Made by a program: the position numbers and the translations under genes. A model generated the notes under the pieces. It was given only the letters and a program-made list of their open reading frames with translations, ran no database searches and was not told the DNA's origin. Below are positions 7,735 to 14,055 of a stretch of 22,927 nt of DNA, one piece after another; the first letter of the stretch is position 1, and every line of letters begins with the position of its first letter. Source of the DNA: Prevotellaceae bacterium (GTDB lineage: Bacteria; Bacteroidota; Bacteroidia; Bacteroidales; Bacteroidaceae); assembly GCA_031262265.1 (NCBI GenBank), contig JAISIB010000056.1:1-22927 (forward strand). The letters run 5' to 3'.

Positions 7735-8854
7735 TTACTCATTGGCGTTACCGCCGAATTCCATGAGGTAAGCTTTGATGAAACCGTCTAATTTCCCGTC
7801 CATCACCCCGTTCACGTCTGATGTTTGGTAGTTTGTCCGATGATCTTTCACGCGGCGGTCGTCGAATACGTAGCTGCGAATTTGCGAACCCCACTCGATT
7901 TTTTTCTTTCCCGCCTCCACTTTGGCTTGTTCTTCCATTCGATGTTGCAATTCCTTATTGTATAGGATGGAGCGCAACTGACGCAATGCGTTTTCGCGGT
8001 TCTTCGGTTGGTCTCGCGTCTCGGTGTTTTCTATCAAGATCTCTTCTTCTTCACCGGTATAGGGGTCTTTGTATTGATAACGAAGCCGCACGCCGGACTC
8101 CACCTTGTTGACGTTTTGTCCGCCTGCGCCGCCCGACCGAAAAGTATCCCACGAAATGCACGCAGGCAATATATTTATTTCGATAGTATCGTCCACCAAT
8201 GGCGTCACGAATACCGATGCGAACGAGGTCATACGCTTTCCTTGTGCGTTGTAAGGCGATACGCGCACTAAGCGATGCACGCCGTTTTCGCTTTTCAGGT
8301 ATCCGTAGGCATAGTCGCCTTCGATTTCTATCGTGCAACTTTTGATGCCGGCATCGTCTCCTTCCTGTATGTTCGCAACGGCTGTTCGGTAGCCGTGATC
8401 TTCGGCATAACGCAAATACATACGCATCAGCATCGAAGCCCAATCCTGACTTTCCGTACCACCGGCTCCCGAATTGATTTTTAGCACGCAGCTCATCGAG
8501 TCGGCTTCTTGTTGTAGCATATTGGTCAACTCCAATTGTTCGACGGCATCCTTTGCTTTTTGAAAAGCTTCCTCCAATTCGGATTCGCTGACAAGTTCGT
8601 CTTTCCAGAAGTCAAAGGCTAATTCGGCTTCGTCGGTCAGTGTTTTCACTTCCTCGTATCCGTCGATCCATTTCTGCAAGCCTTTTACTAATTTCATCTG
8701 GGCTTCCGCTTGCTTTTGGTCGTCCCAAAATCCCGGAGCCTGTGTCCTCAGTTGCTCTTCTTCTACTTGAATTTTCTTTCCGTCGACGTCAAAGATACCT
8801 CCTCAGCGCACCTACGCGCTCTTTCACGTCTTTAATTTGTTCAATCGTAATCAT
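7735..8854 (-). CDS. prfB: Peptide chain release factor 2, expressed by programmed +1 frameshift
   Basis: RF2 ends translation at UGA and UAA. The zero frame starts at the ATG in 8852-8854 and encodes MITIEQIKDVKERVGALRRYL, then meets TGA at 8789-8791. Skipping one base after CTT gives LDVDGKKIQVEEEQL and the remaining 351 residues, about 372 in all, which is normal for RF2. The catalytic GGQ is present in SGGAGGQNVNKVESG. The stop-codon recognition tripeptide at the usual place reads SPY (VRVSPYNAQGKRMTSF) where E. coli RF2 has SPF. The main open frame alone would lack the N-terminus, so the gene must be read as a join (8854-8792, then 8790-7735). It converges on the thioredoxin pair. Confidence 0.97.
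8789..8803 (-). promoter_or_regulatory. prfB autoregulatory +1 frameshift site
   Basis: On the minus strand, AGGAGG (8803-8798) is followed by TAT CTT TGA C. This is the RF2 arrangement of an internal Shine-Dalgarno-like element three bases before a slippery CTT codon and an in-frame UGA. When RF2 is scarce, the ribosome slips +1 on CUU U and makes full-length RF2. The UGA is codon 22 of the zero frame. The mechanism is well established for prfB in other bacteria; here it is inferred from the sequence. Confidence 0.96.
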
Positions 8855-8957
8855 TTTCGAATAACCTCGTATTTGTTTATATTATGCTCGTTTGATAGTT
8901 GATTTTCCTCGTCAGTTGTCCGATTTTCTTCGTCAGTTATTTGATTATCCTCGTATG
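8853..8957 (-). repeat. Array A of a degenerate 21-bp periodic repeat in the prfB leader
   Basis: Read on the minus strand, five consecutive 21-nt units start at 8957, 8936, 8915, 8894 and 8873. Their first 10 bases are CATACGAGGA, CTGACGAAGA, CTGACGAGGA, CAAACGAGCA and AATACGAGGT. A C at positions 5 of all units, an A before it, and GA(G/A)G after it are conserved; the tails vary. The array fills most of the space between the candidate promoter (8991-8998) and the prfB ATG, with the last unit running into the start codon. The same unit occurs in arrays at about 15253 and 16648. I do not recognise the element. Confidence 0.75.
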
Positions 8958-8990
8958 TTATTGGACTTTCTCCGAAGCAAAATTCGCGGA

Positions 8991-8998
8991 CAAAGGTA
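8991..8998 (-). promoter_or_regulatory. Bacteroidota -7 box for prfB
   Basis: The minus strand reads TACCTTTG, a TAnnTTTG match identical to the box before the TPP riboswitch (13311-13318). It would give a prfB leader of roughly 130 nt containing array A. No convincing -33 box was identified. Confidence 0.5.
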
Positions 8999-9041
8999 GG
9001 TTTTTTCCGTTGCCCGCCGTGCGATATTCGATTTTTGTTGC

Positions 9042-9049
9042 TACTTTTG
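9042..9049 (+). promoter_or_regulatory. Bacteroidota -7 box for the deacetylase lipoprotein
   Basis: TACTTTTG fits TAnnTTTG and lies 26 bp before the ATG at 9075, so the leader would be short. It is divergent from the prfB promoter about 45 bp away. Confidence 0.45.
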
Positions 9050-9074
9050 TTACCTCTTAACAGACACACGAACG

Positions 9075-9830
9075 ATGAAATACTTGCTGTCGCTATTTAT
9101 AGGCTGCTTGCTATCGGCAAGTTGTGCCCGACCGGATCGCAATGTGTACGAATACGGAGGTATCGTGCGTACGGATACCGTGCGCCCGCAAATCAGCCTA
9201 ATCTTCACGGCTGCCGACCGAGCCGATGGAGCGGCGACCATTATCAATACGCTGAAACGTCACAACATTAAAGGTAGCTTTTTCTTTACAGGTGAGTTCT
9301 TTCACTTGTTTCCCGACATCGTGAAACGTTTGCGTACCGAAGGCCATTACGTGGGTTCGCACAGCTACGGACATCTGCTGTATTGTTCGTGGGACGACCG
9401 CCAACGAACACTTGTCACGAAGGATGAATTTATGAGAGACTTGGAAAAGAGTTATGCGCAACTGGCGGAATTCGGTATCTCCAAAGCTGATGCACCGCTG
9501 TTCGTACCTCCCTATGAGTACTACAATGACAGCATCTCCGCGTGGACTGCCGAAATGGGATTACGACTGGTGAACTATACCGGAGGTACGCTCACCAACG
9601 GAGATTATACGACGCCCGAAATGAAAAACTACTATTCGAGTCAACGAATCTTTGACCATGTGATGCGCCTCGAAGCGGAAAGAGGCATGAACGGCTATAT
9701 TCTCCTTATTCACTTGGGAACGGATGAAGCGCGCACCGATAAATTTTACGACGGATACTTGGATCGCCTCATCGAGACCTTGCAACGGCGTGGCTATCGC
9801 TTCGTTCCGTTGCGTGAGGCCGTCGGATAA
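9075..9830 (+). CDS. NodB-like polysaccharide deacetylase family lipoprotein with atypical motif 1
   Basis: This 251-residue protein has a lipobox (LSASC, Cys17) and a NodB/carbohydrate esterase 4 fold. SLIFTAADRADGAATIINTL and IKGSFFFTGEFF match the first strands, GSHSYGHLLY is the HxxxH metal motif, LFVPPYEYYN replaces the usual Arg-Pro-Pro-Tyr motif 3, and ILLIHLGTD is motif 5. Motif 1, normally TFDD, reads FTAAD. This agrees with my memory of a Bacteroidota subfamily having FTxxxFADG at this place, in which the catalytic Asp pair is not canonical. Activity on a glycan is therefore plausible but not assured. The last 37 bp overlap the end of the convergent thiamine pyrophosphokinase gene. 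Confidence 0.8.
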   Translation: MKYLLSLFIGCLLSASCARPDRNVYEYGGIVRTDTVRPQISLIFTAADRADGAATIINTLKRHNIKGSFFFTGEFFHLFPDIVKRLRTEGHYVGSHSYGHLLYCSWDDRQRTLVTKDEFMRDLEKSYAQLAEFGISKADAPLFVPPYEYYNDSISAWTAEMGLRLVNYTGGTLTNGDYTTPEMKNYYSSQRIFDHVMRLEAERGMNGYILLIHLGTDEARTDKFYDGYLDRLIETLQRRGYRFVPLREAVG

Positions 9831-10474
9831 TCCCAAGCCCTGTACACTAAATATTTTCCTGTCGCATGTACGACGAATTGGTCGCCCGTTGCTTCGTTCA
9901 ATGTACCTTGCCACCAATTGTTGAACGGACGCAATGGATAGGAGAGTCCTTCTCCGTGTAAATGGATGGCTCCGAAATTGAATAGGGAAACCTGCATGCG
10001 GGGATAACATTGGAATGTCGCATCGCCGGATGCGGGCGTGAACACGCCATAGTCGGTGATCATTCGAACATCAACTCCTTGGTTCATGTATTCCATGAGC
10101 AAACTGATATTACCTAACGTATGGTCTTCGCGTTTGCCGGTTGCGCCGAGTATCGTAATGCTTGTTTTTCCCTGCGCCAAGCAGTATCGTACGCCTTTGG
10201 TCTGATCATTTGTCTCTTGGTCGGTCGGATCTAAAAATAAGCGGTCGGGAAATCGGGTTCGTGCCGTTTCGGAGAGTGAATCGCCGTCGCCTACGATAGC
10301 GATGGGCGTCGCTCCTTGCCGGTTCGAGTAATCATCTGCCGCTCCGTCACAGCAAACGACGAACGGACACCGATGTAGTGACGCTAACGGCAGTGCGTGC
10401 TGCGGATAATTGCCTGCGCCGAGCACGACGGCTTCGGGCGTATCGGAAGTAGTGGGTAAGGTAAAATATTTCAT
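9794..10474 (-). CDS. Thiamine pyrophosphokinase
   Basis: The enzyme transfers pyrophosphate from ATP to thiamine, giving thiamine diphosphate. It has 226 residues from the ATG at 10472-10474. Recognisable motifs are VVCCDGAADDY, IAIVGDGDSLS, DQETNDQTKGVRY and LGATGKREDHTLGNISLL, which match the nucleotide and thiamine binding regions of the TPK family; a C-terminal beta domain follows. The start overlaps the stop of the upstream transporter (ATGA), which favours it over an in-frame ATG nine codons upstream. It is the last gene of the riboswitch-controlled thiamine unit, and its 3' end overlaps the deacetylase gene by 37 bp. Confidence 0.93.
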   Translation of the reverse strand: MKYFTLPTTSDTPEAVVLGAGNYPQHALPLASLHRCPFVVCCDGAADDYSNRQGATPIAIVGDGDSLSETARTRFPDRLFLDPTDQETNDQTKGVRYCLAQGKTSITILGATGKREDHTLGNISLLMEYMNQGVDVRMITDYGVFTPASGDATFQCYPRMQVSLFNFGAIHLHGEGLSYPLRPFNNWWQGTLNEATGDQFVVHATGKYLVYRAWDYPTASRNGTKR

Positions 10475-11028
10475 ATCGTTCGTTTTATTTCTTTCAACCA
10501 TTTTCGGTAGCCGAAGATAGCTATTACCGTGTACAACGCATAGAGAACGGCCGTCGCTTCCAGTCCCTTATAAAGATAAAGAGCCACGTAAACGGCGTCG
10601 GCTACGATCCAAACCAACCATTGCTCGGCTTGTTTGCGCGCAAGCATCCACATGGCGACGATACTTAACGCAGTCGTCAAGCTATCCCACCAGACAACGT
10701 CACTATCGGTATAGCCAAGTAGTATTCCTATGAGTAAAAAGGAACCGAGAAAGGTGGCGGCGAGTGCAGGTGCCTGACGGAGCGGCGTATGGACAATAGG
10801 TTGTTCTTCGGAGCTGCTTCGTCCGCGCAACCACATCCACCATCCATACATGCCGGCAGCGAGATAGTAGACGTTGATGGCCGTGTCAGCGTACAATCCG
10901 GCTTCATAGAATACGACCACGTAGATTGCCGGCATGATCATACCTGCAATCCATAGAAAGATACTGGCACGATATTCCAACCATAAGTAAAGTAATCCTA
11001 CGATGGCACCGATTATTTCCATGTCCAT
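10471..11028 (-). CDS. pnuT: PnuC-family thiamine transporter (PnuT type)
   Basis: This is a 185-residue membrane protein of the PnuC family with about seven hydrophobic helices. AGMYGWWMWLRGR and the C-terminal EQWLVWIVADAVYVALYLYKG are typical of the family. PnuC proteins import vitamins by facilitated diffusion, and the vitamin is usually judged from context. Here the gene sits between a TonB receptor under a TPP riboswitch and a thiamine pyrophosphokinase, so thiamine is the likely substrate and kinase trapping the likely driving force. It starts 1 bp after the receptor stop (TGATATG), with a second ATG two codons later, and ends overlapping the kinase start. Confidence 0.88.
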   Translation of the reverse strand: MDMEIIGAIVGLLYLWLEYRASIFLWIAGMIMPAIYVVVFYEAGLYADTAINVYYLAAGMYGWWMWLRGRSSSEEQPIVHTPLRQAPALAATFLGSFLLIGILLGYTDSDVVWWDSLTTALSIVAMWMLARKQAEQWLVWIVADAVYVALYLYKGLEATAVLYALYTVIAIFGYRKWLKEIKRTI

Positions 11029-11029
11029 A

Positions 11030-13180
11030 TCAGAAAGAAACGGTTAAGTTAAACAATACGTTGGCACCTGCCATCGGATAGAAATAGGGAGTTCCGTCGG
11101 CCACGTAGCCGTTCGTTTCGTACATTTCGTTCAGGAGATTGTACACCGTCGCGCCGACCGTTACGTGCCGAAAGGTATAGTCTGCATGCAAATCATGGAC
11201 AAAATAGGCGTTCAGCGTACAATCTTCGTTTCCGGTATTGTCCATATATTGACGACTGACGTAGCGGCTTTGCAGAGATGCGTTCCATCTGCTCAGATTA
11301 AAGCGCAAAAGTGATCCGGCGGTCAACGACGGTGAGAAGGAGATAGGCACGTCGCCGATATATCTCTCTGTCTCGTAACCATATTGCGTATAGTCGAGGA
11401 TACGATTGCGGCTCCAAGTGGCATTTACATCCCAGCGGAGCGACGGGAGCGGTTGCCATCCGGCCGTCAGCTCAATGCCCGCACGAAAACTCTTCGGAAC
11501 ATTTTCTGCCATCGGCTCGCCGATTTCATTTAACTTACCGTTTAATACCAATTGGTCTTTGTAGTGCATGTAATAGAAGTTCACGCCGAAAGTGAACCTT
11601 TTGCTCCGAAATGCGTAGCCGGCTTCATAATCGTACAAGTATTCGGGGCGCGGGTGTTCCGAAAGCAGCCCGTCGGTATAATTGTTACGGGTCGGTTCTT
11701 TACCGGCCGTCGCCAATGACGCATAGGCCGAGTGATGCGCATTGATTTGCCAGAACAGTCCTGTTTTTGGGTTGAAAAAGCCGAAAGGTTCGTCAATGGC
11801 CAGTGTTTGCAAGTGTTCGGGCGTAGCTGTCCAGTCCCATTTGTCGTTGGCACCGTCGATCGTATAACGAATGTGGCGGTATTGCAGGTCGAGATAGGCA
11901 CTCAGTACGTCTGGTGCCACTTGATATTGTACGCGTCCGTAGACGTTGGCTTCCGTCTTTCGGCCTACGTTGCGGTAATACTCTTGTGCGGGCAACAGAC
12001 TACCTATATAATTTTTGATCCAAGCCACTTGTCCGTAGTGGTCGTTGGAATAACGATTGACACCGCCGCCTGCGGTCGCTTCGATACGACCTTGCCCGTA
12101 GCGGAGAGAGAATAATGCGCCGCCGAAACCGCTGTCTACCGATTTGCGACGCACGAGATCGCTTTTTGTCGTTTCCGTGTCGCCGTTCATAAAGGGCTTC
12201 AAACCGTATTCCACCAGCGTGCGATTGCGTTTATATTCCTCGTAGTAACCGGATCCGTCGGTATAATGTAGAGCGACGTTCAATTGCCAAACGGATGAGA
12301 AGCGGTGATTATACAATGCCTGATAATGGGTTTGACGATAGAGATCGATTTGATTATCATAGAACGTACTGCCGTCAATCAACCCGTTCGGATTGTAGCG
12401 GCGGTTCGTGGTTAGCATTTCTTGGCTGATGCCGTCCCACGCGTGATACGTTTTTTCTTGTCCGCCGAAGACAAGTAACTTTAACGTACTTTGATCGCCG
12501 TAGTATCCGGCTTGTACGAAATACGATTGTAGGTCTGCCCATGCGCGGTCGCGGTAGCCGTCGCTCCCGATATTAGACAAACGCATCTCTACGCCCCAGC
12601 GGTCGTGAAGAAGACCTGTGCCGGTCTTGATAGTCTCCTTGTGTGTGTTGAAAGACCCGTACGAACCACTCGCTTCGGCAAAGGGCGTGGCCGGAATGCC
12701 TTCGGTACGGATATGAACGCTTGCGCCGAATGCGCCCGCTCCGTTTGTTGACGTACCCACGCCGCGTTGTATTTGAATATCGCTCAGAGATGAGGCCAAG
12801 TCGGGCGTATTTACCCAATATATGCTATGACTCTCCGCATCATTTAGCGGTATGCCGTTGGCCGTTACGTTGATGCGCGTAGGATCGGTACCGCGCACGC
12901 GAATACTGGTGTACCCGATTCCCGTGCCGGCATCGGACGTCGTGATAACCGATGGCGTGCCGGAGAGCAGGAACGGAATGTCTTGTCCGAAGTTCTGACG
13001 CTCTATTTGCACTTTGTCCAGATCGGTATAGGCGATAGGCGTACGCGCGTCAGCCCGCGCGGCTACGATTTCTACCGTCTTCAACTCGATGGTACGCAAA
13101 CTGTCGGGCGCGTCTTGCGCCCATACCGCAAAAGCCAAACATCCCATGCTCGCAAGCATGGCAACTCGTTGTCTTTTCAT
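11030..13180 (-). CDS. TonB-dependent outer-membrane receptor, probable thiamine importer
   Basis: This 716-residue receptor has a signal peptide (cleavage near AVWAQ), a short TonB-box region, a plug domain (about residues 40-160: FGQDIPFLLSGTPSVITTSD, IRVRGTDPTRINVTANGIPLND, IQIQRGVGTSTNG) and a 22-stranded beta barrel ending in FNLTVSF with a terminal Phe. No N-terminal carboxypeptidase-like domain and no adjacent SusD are present, so it is not a SusCD glycan system. A TPP riboswitch precedes it and thiamine genes follow, as in the thiamine outer-membrane transporter locus known from Bacteroides. Uptake of thiamine or a thiamine precursor is inferred from this context. Confidence 0.92.
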   Translation of the reverse strand: MKRQRVAMLASMGCLAFAVWAQDAPDSLRTIELKTVEIVAARADARTPIAYTDLDKVQIERQNFGQDIPFLLSGTPSVITTSDAGTGIGYTSIRVRGTDPTRINVTANGIPLNDAESHSIYWVNTPDLASSLSDIQIQRGVGTSTNGAGAFGASVHIRTEGIPATPFAEASGSYGSFNTHKETIKTGTGLLHDRWGVEMRLSNIGSDGYRDRAWADLQSYFVQAGYYGDQSTLKLLVFGGQEKTYHAWDGISQEMLTTNRRYNPNGLIDGSTFYDNQIDLYRQTHYQALYNHRFSSVWQLNVALHYTDGSGYYEEYKRNRTLVEYGLKPFMNGDTETTKSDLVRRKSVDSGFGGALFSLRYGQGRIEATAGGGVNRYSNDHYGQVAWIKNYIGSLLPAQEYYRNVGRKTEANVYGRVQYQVAPDVLSAYLDLQYRHIRYTIDGANDKWDWTATPEHLQTLAIDEPFGFFNPKTGLFWQINAHHSAYASLATAGKEPTRNNYTDGLLSEHPRPEYLYDYEAGYAFRSKRFTFGVNFYYMHYKDQLVLNGKLNEIGEPMAENVPKSFRAGIELTAGWQPLPSLRWDVNATWSRNRILDYTQYGYETERYIGDVPISFSPSLTAGSLLRFNLSRWNASLQSRYVSRQYMDNTGNEDCTLNAYFVHDLHADYTFRHVTVGATVYNLLNEMYETNGYVADGTPYFYPMAGANVLFNLTVSF

Positions 13181-13201
13181 ACAATAAATTTTAAGTACGA
13201 C

Positions 13202-13220
13202 AGAAAAGGGGCACTTTTCT
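13202..13220 (-). promoter_or_regulatory. Small hairpin downstream of the TPP aptamer, possible expression platform
   Basis: A perfect 7-bp inverted repeat (AGAAAAG at 13202-13208, CTTTTCT at 13214-13220) encloses a 5-nt loop. In the RNA, the sequence CCCCUUU that begins in its loop could instead pair with AGAGGGG at the 5' side of the aptamer (about 13290-13297). It could thus act as a switch helix. No U tract follows directly, so it does not look like a plain intrinsic terminator. Confidence 0.4.
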
Positions 13221-13223
13221 ATA

Positions 13224-13300
13224 TTCCCTACGCCGGCACTACCCGGATCAGGTAAAATGGGTATGATCTCAGCCCGTGATATTGGGGCACCCCTCTATGA
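13224..13300 (-). promoter_or_regulatory. TPP riboswitch (THI element)
   Basis: The minus strand carries the consecutive THI-box signatures GGGGTGCC, GGGCTGAGA, ACCTGATCCGGGTA, GTGCCGGCG and TAGGGAA in order and spacing. The helices P2 (GGGU with ACCC) and P3 (GCCC with GGGC) can be drawn. It lies about 45 bp before the TonB receptor start. Thiamine diphosphate binding should lower expression of receptor, transporter and kinase together. Confidence 0.97.
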
Positions 13301-13310
13301 ATTATCGCGA

Positions 13311-13318
13311 CAAAGGTA
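13311..13318 (-). promoter_or_regulatory. Bacteroidota -7 box for the thiamine operon
   Basis: TACCTTTG on the minus strand lies just upstream of the riboswitch, so the transcript would begin right before the aptamer. It is identical to the prfB box at 8991-8998. Confidence 0.55.
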
Positions 13319-13338
13319 GGATATTTCCGACGAATACG

Positions 13339-13346
13339 TACCTTTG
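13339..13346 (+). promoter_or_regulatory. Bacteroidota -7 box for the PAP2 phosphatase
   Basis: TACCTTTG lies 20 bp before the ATG at 13366, leaving a leader of only about 15 nt. It is divergent from the thiamine operon box with about 20 bp between them. Confidence 0.5.
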
Positions 13347-13365
13347 GACGGTAAAAACTCGAAAA

Positions 13366-13974
13366 ATGACCGTACGTACGTTTATATTTTCTTTACTGAT
13401 AGCCTTGTCGACAGTAGCGGGGGCGCAAAACTGGGACATCCATACGCTGAGGCTAATCAACGGCTGGGATAGCGGATTCCCGCGCTCGTATAGTAACATC
13501 GTTTCAAGCACTACGCCTTTCGTGGCGGTCGGTGTGCCAGTAGCCATGGCGGCTGTGGCCGTATGGAAAGGCAATCGCACGTTGTTGTACGATGCAGTTT
13601 ACGTCGGTTCGTCCGTCATCGAAGCCGCCGCCTTGACTTACGGCATGAAATACGTGTTCGACCGCCGCCGTCCCTATGATAAATATCCCGACATACGACC
13701 GAGCGGATTGGAGAATAGTCCTTCATTTCCTTCCACGCACGCGGCGACGGCTTTTGCACTGGCTGCGTCGCTTTCCTTGCGTTATCCCAAGTGGTATGTC
13801 ATAGTCCCGTCGGCCTTATGGGCGGGGTCGGTCGGTTTTTCGCGTTTGAACAAAGGCGTACACTACACAACGGACGTACTGGCAGGGGCTGCCGTCGGCA
13901 TCGGATGCGCAGTTCTGAACACGTACGTCAACCGATATTTGCAGCGTTGGCTGGACGGGAAACTTTTCCGCTGA
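13366..13974 (+). CDS. PAP2-family membrane phosphatase with signal peptide
   Basis: This 202-residue protein has a signal sequence (MTVRTFIFSLLIALSTVAGAQ) and a type 2 phosphatidic acid phosphatase domain. All three catalytic motifs are visible: KYVFDRRRP (Lys-x6-Arg-Pro), FPSTH (Pro-Ser-x-His), and SRLNKGVHYTTD (Ser-Arg-x5-His-x3-Asp). Such enzymes dephosphorylate lipid phosphates such as undecaprenyl diphosphate, phosphatidylglycerol phosphate or lipid A; the substrate here is not readable. I use the ATG at 13366 because an in-frame ATG at 13276 lies inside the TPP riboswitch on the other strand and would spoil the signal peptide. Confidence 0.9.
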   Translation: MTVRTFIFSLLIALSTVAGAQNWDIHTLRLINGWDSGFPRSYSNIVSSTTPFVAVGVPVAMAAVAVWKGNRTLLYDAVYVGSSVIEAAALTYGMKYVFDRRRPYDKYPDIRPSGLENSPSFPSTHAATAFALAASLSLRYPKWYVIVPSALWAGSVGFSRLNKGVHYTTDVLAGAAVGIGCAVLNTYVNRYLQRWLDGKLFR

Positions 13975-14022
13975 ATATCTTGGTAGAATAATTATTGTTA
14001 TATCGGAGAAATTAGGGGATCT

Positions 14023-14055
14023 ATGAATGAAGTCAAAAATGGAGGAAATAAATAA
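14023..14055 (+). other. Ten-codon leader ORF overlapping the DUF1016 nuclease start
   Basis: An ATG at 14023 encodes MNEVKNGGNK and stops at TAA 14053-14055, which shares one base with the ATG of the next gene (TAATG). AGGGG precedes the mini-ORF, and GGAGG inside it precedes the nuclease start. It may be a coupling leader or chance. Confidence 0.3.

Noticed and set aside
8851..9069. 72-codon minus-strand frame with heptad-like peptide upstream of prfB
   Set aside because: It contains the candidate prfB promoter and has no plausible start codon downstream of it. The heptads follow from the 21-bp repeat, and array B has a stop in the matching frame, so it is treated as non-coding.
10475..10501. 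Earlier ATG for the thiamine pyrophosphokinase
   Set aside because: The ATG at 10474 makes an ATGA overlap with the upstream transporter stop and gives the usual family N-terminus.
13276..13365. Upstream 30-codon extension of the PAP2 phosphatase
   Set aside because: It overlaps the TPP riboswitch and the promoter boxes, and places a signal peptide in the middle of the protein.
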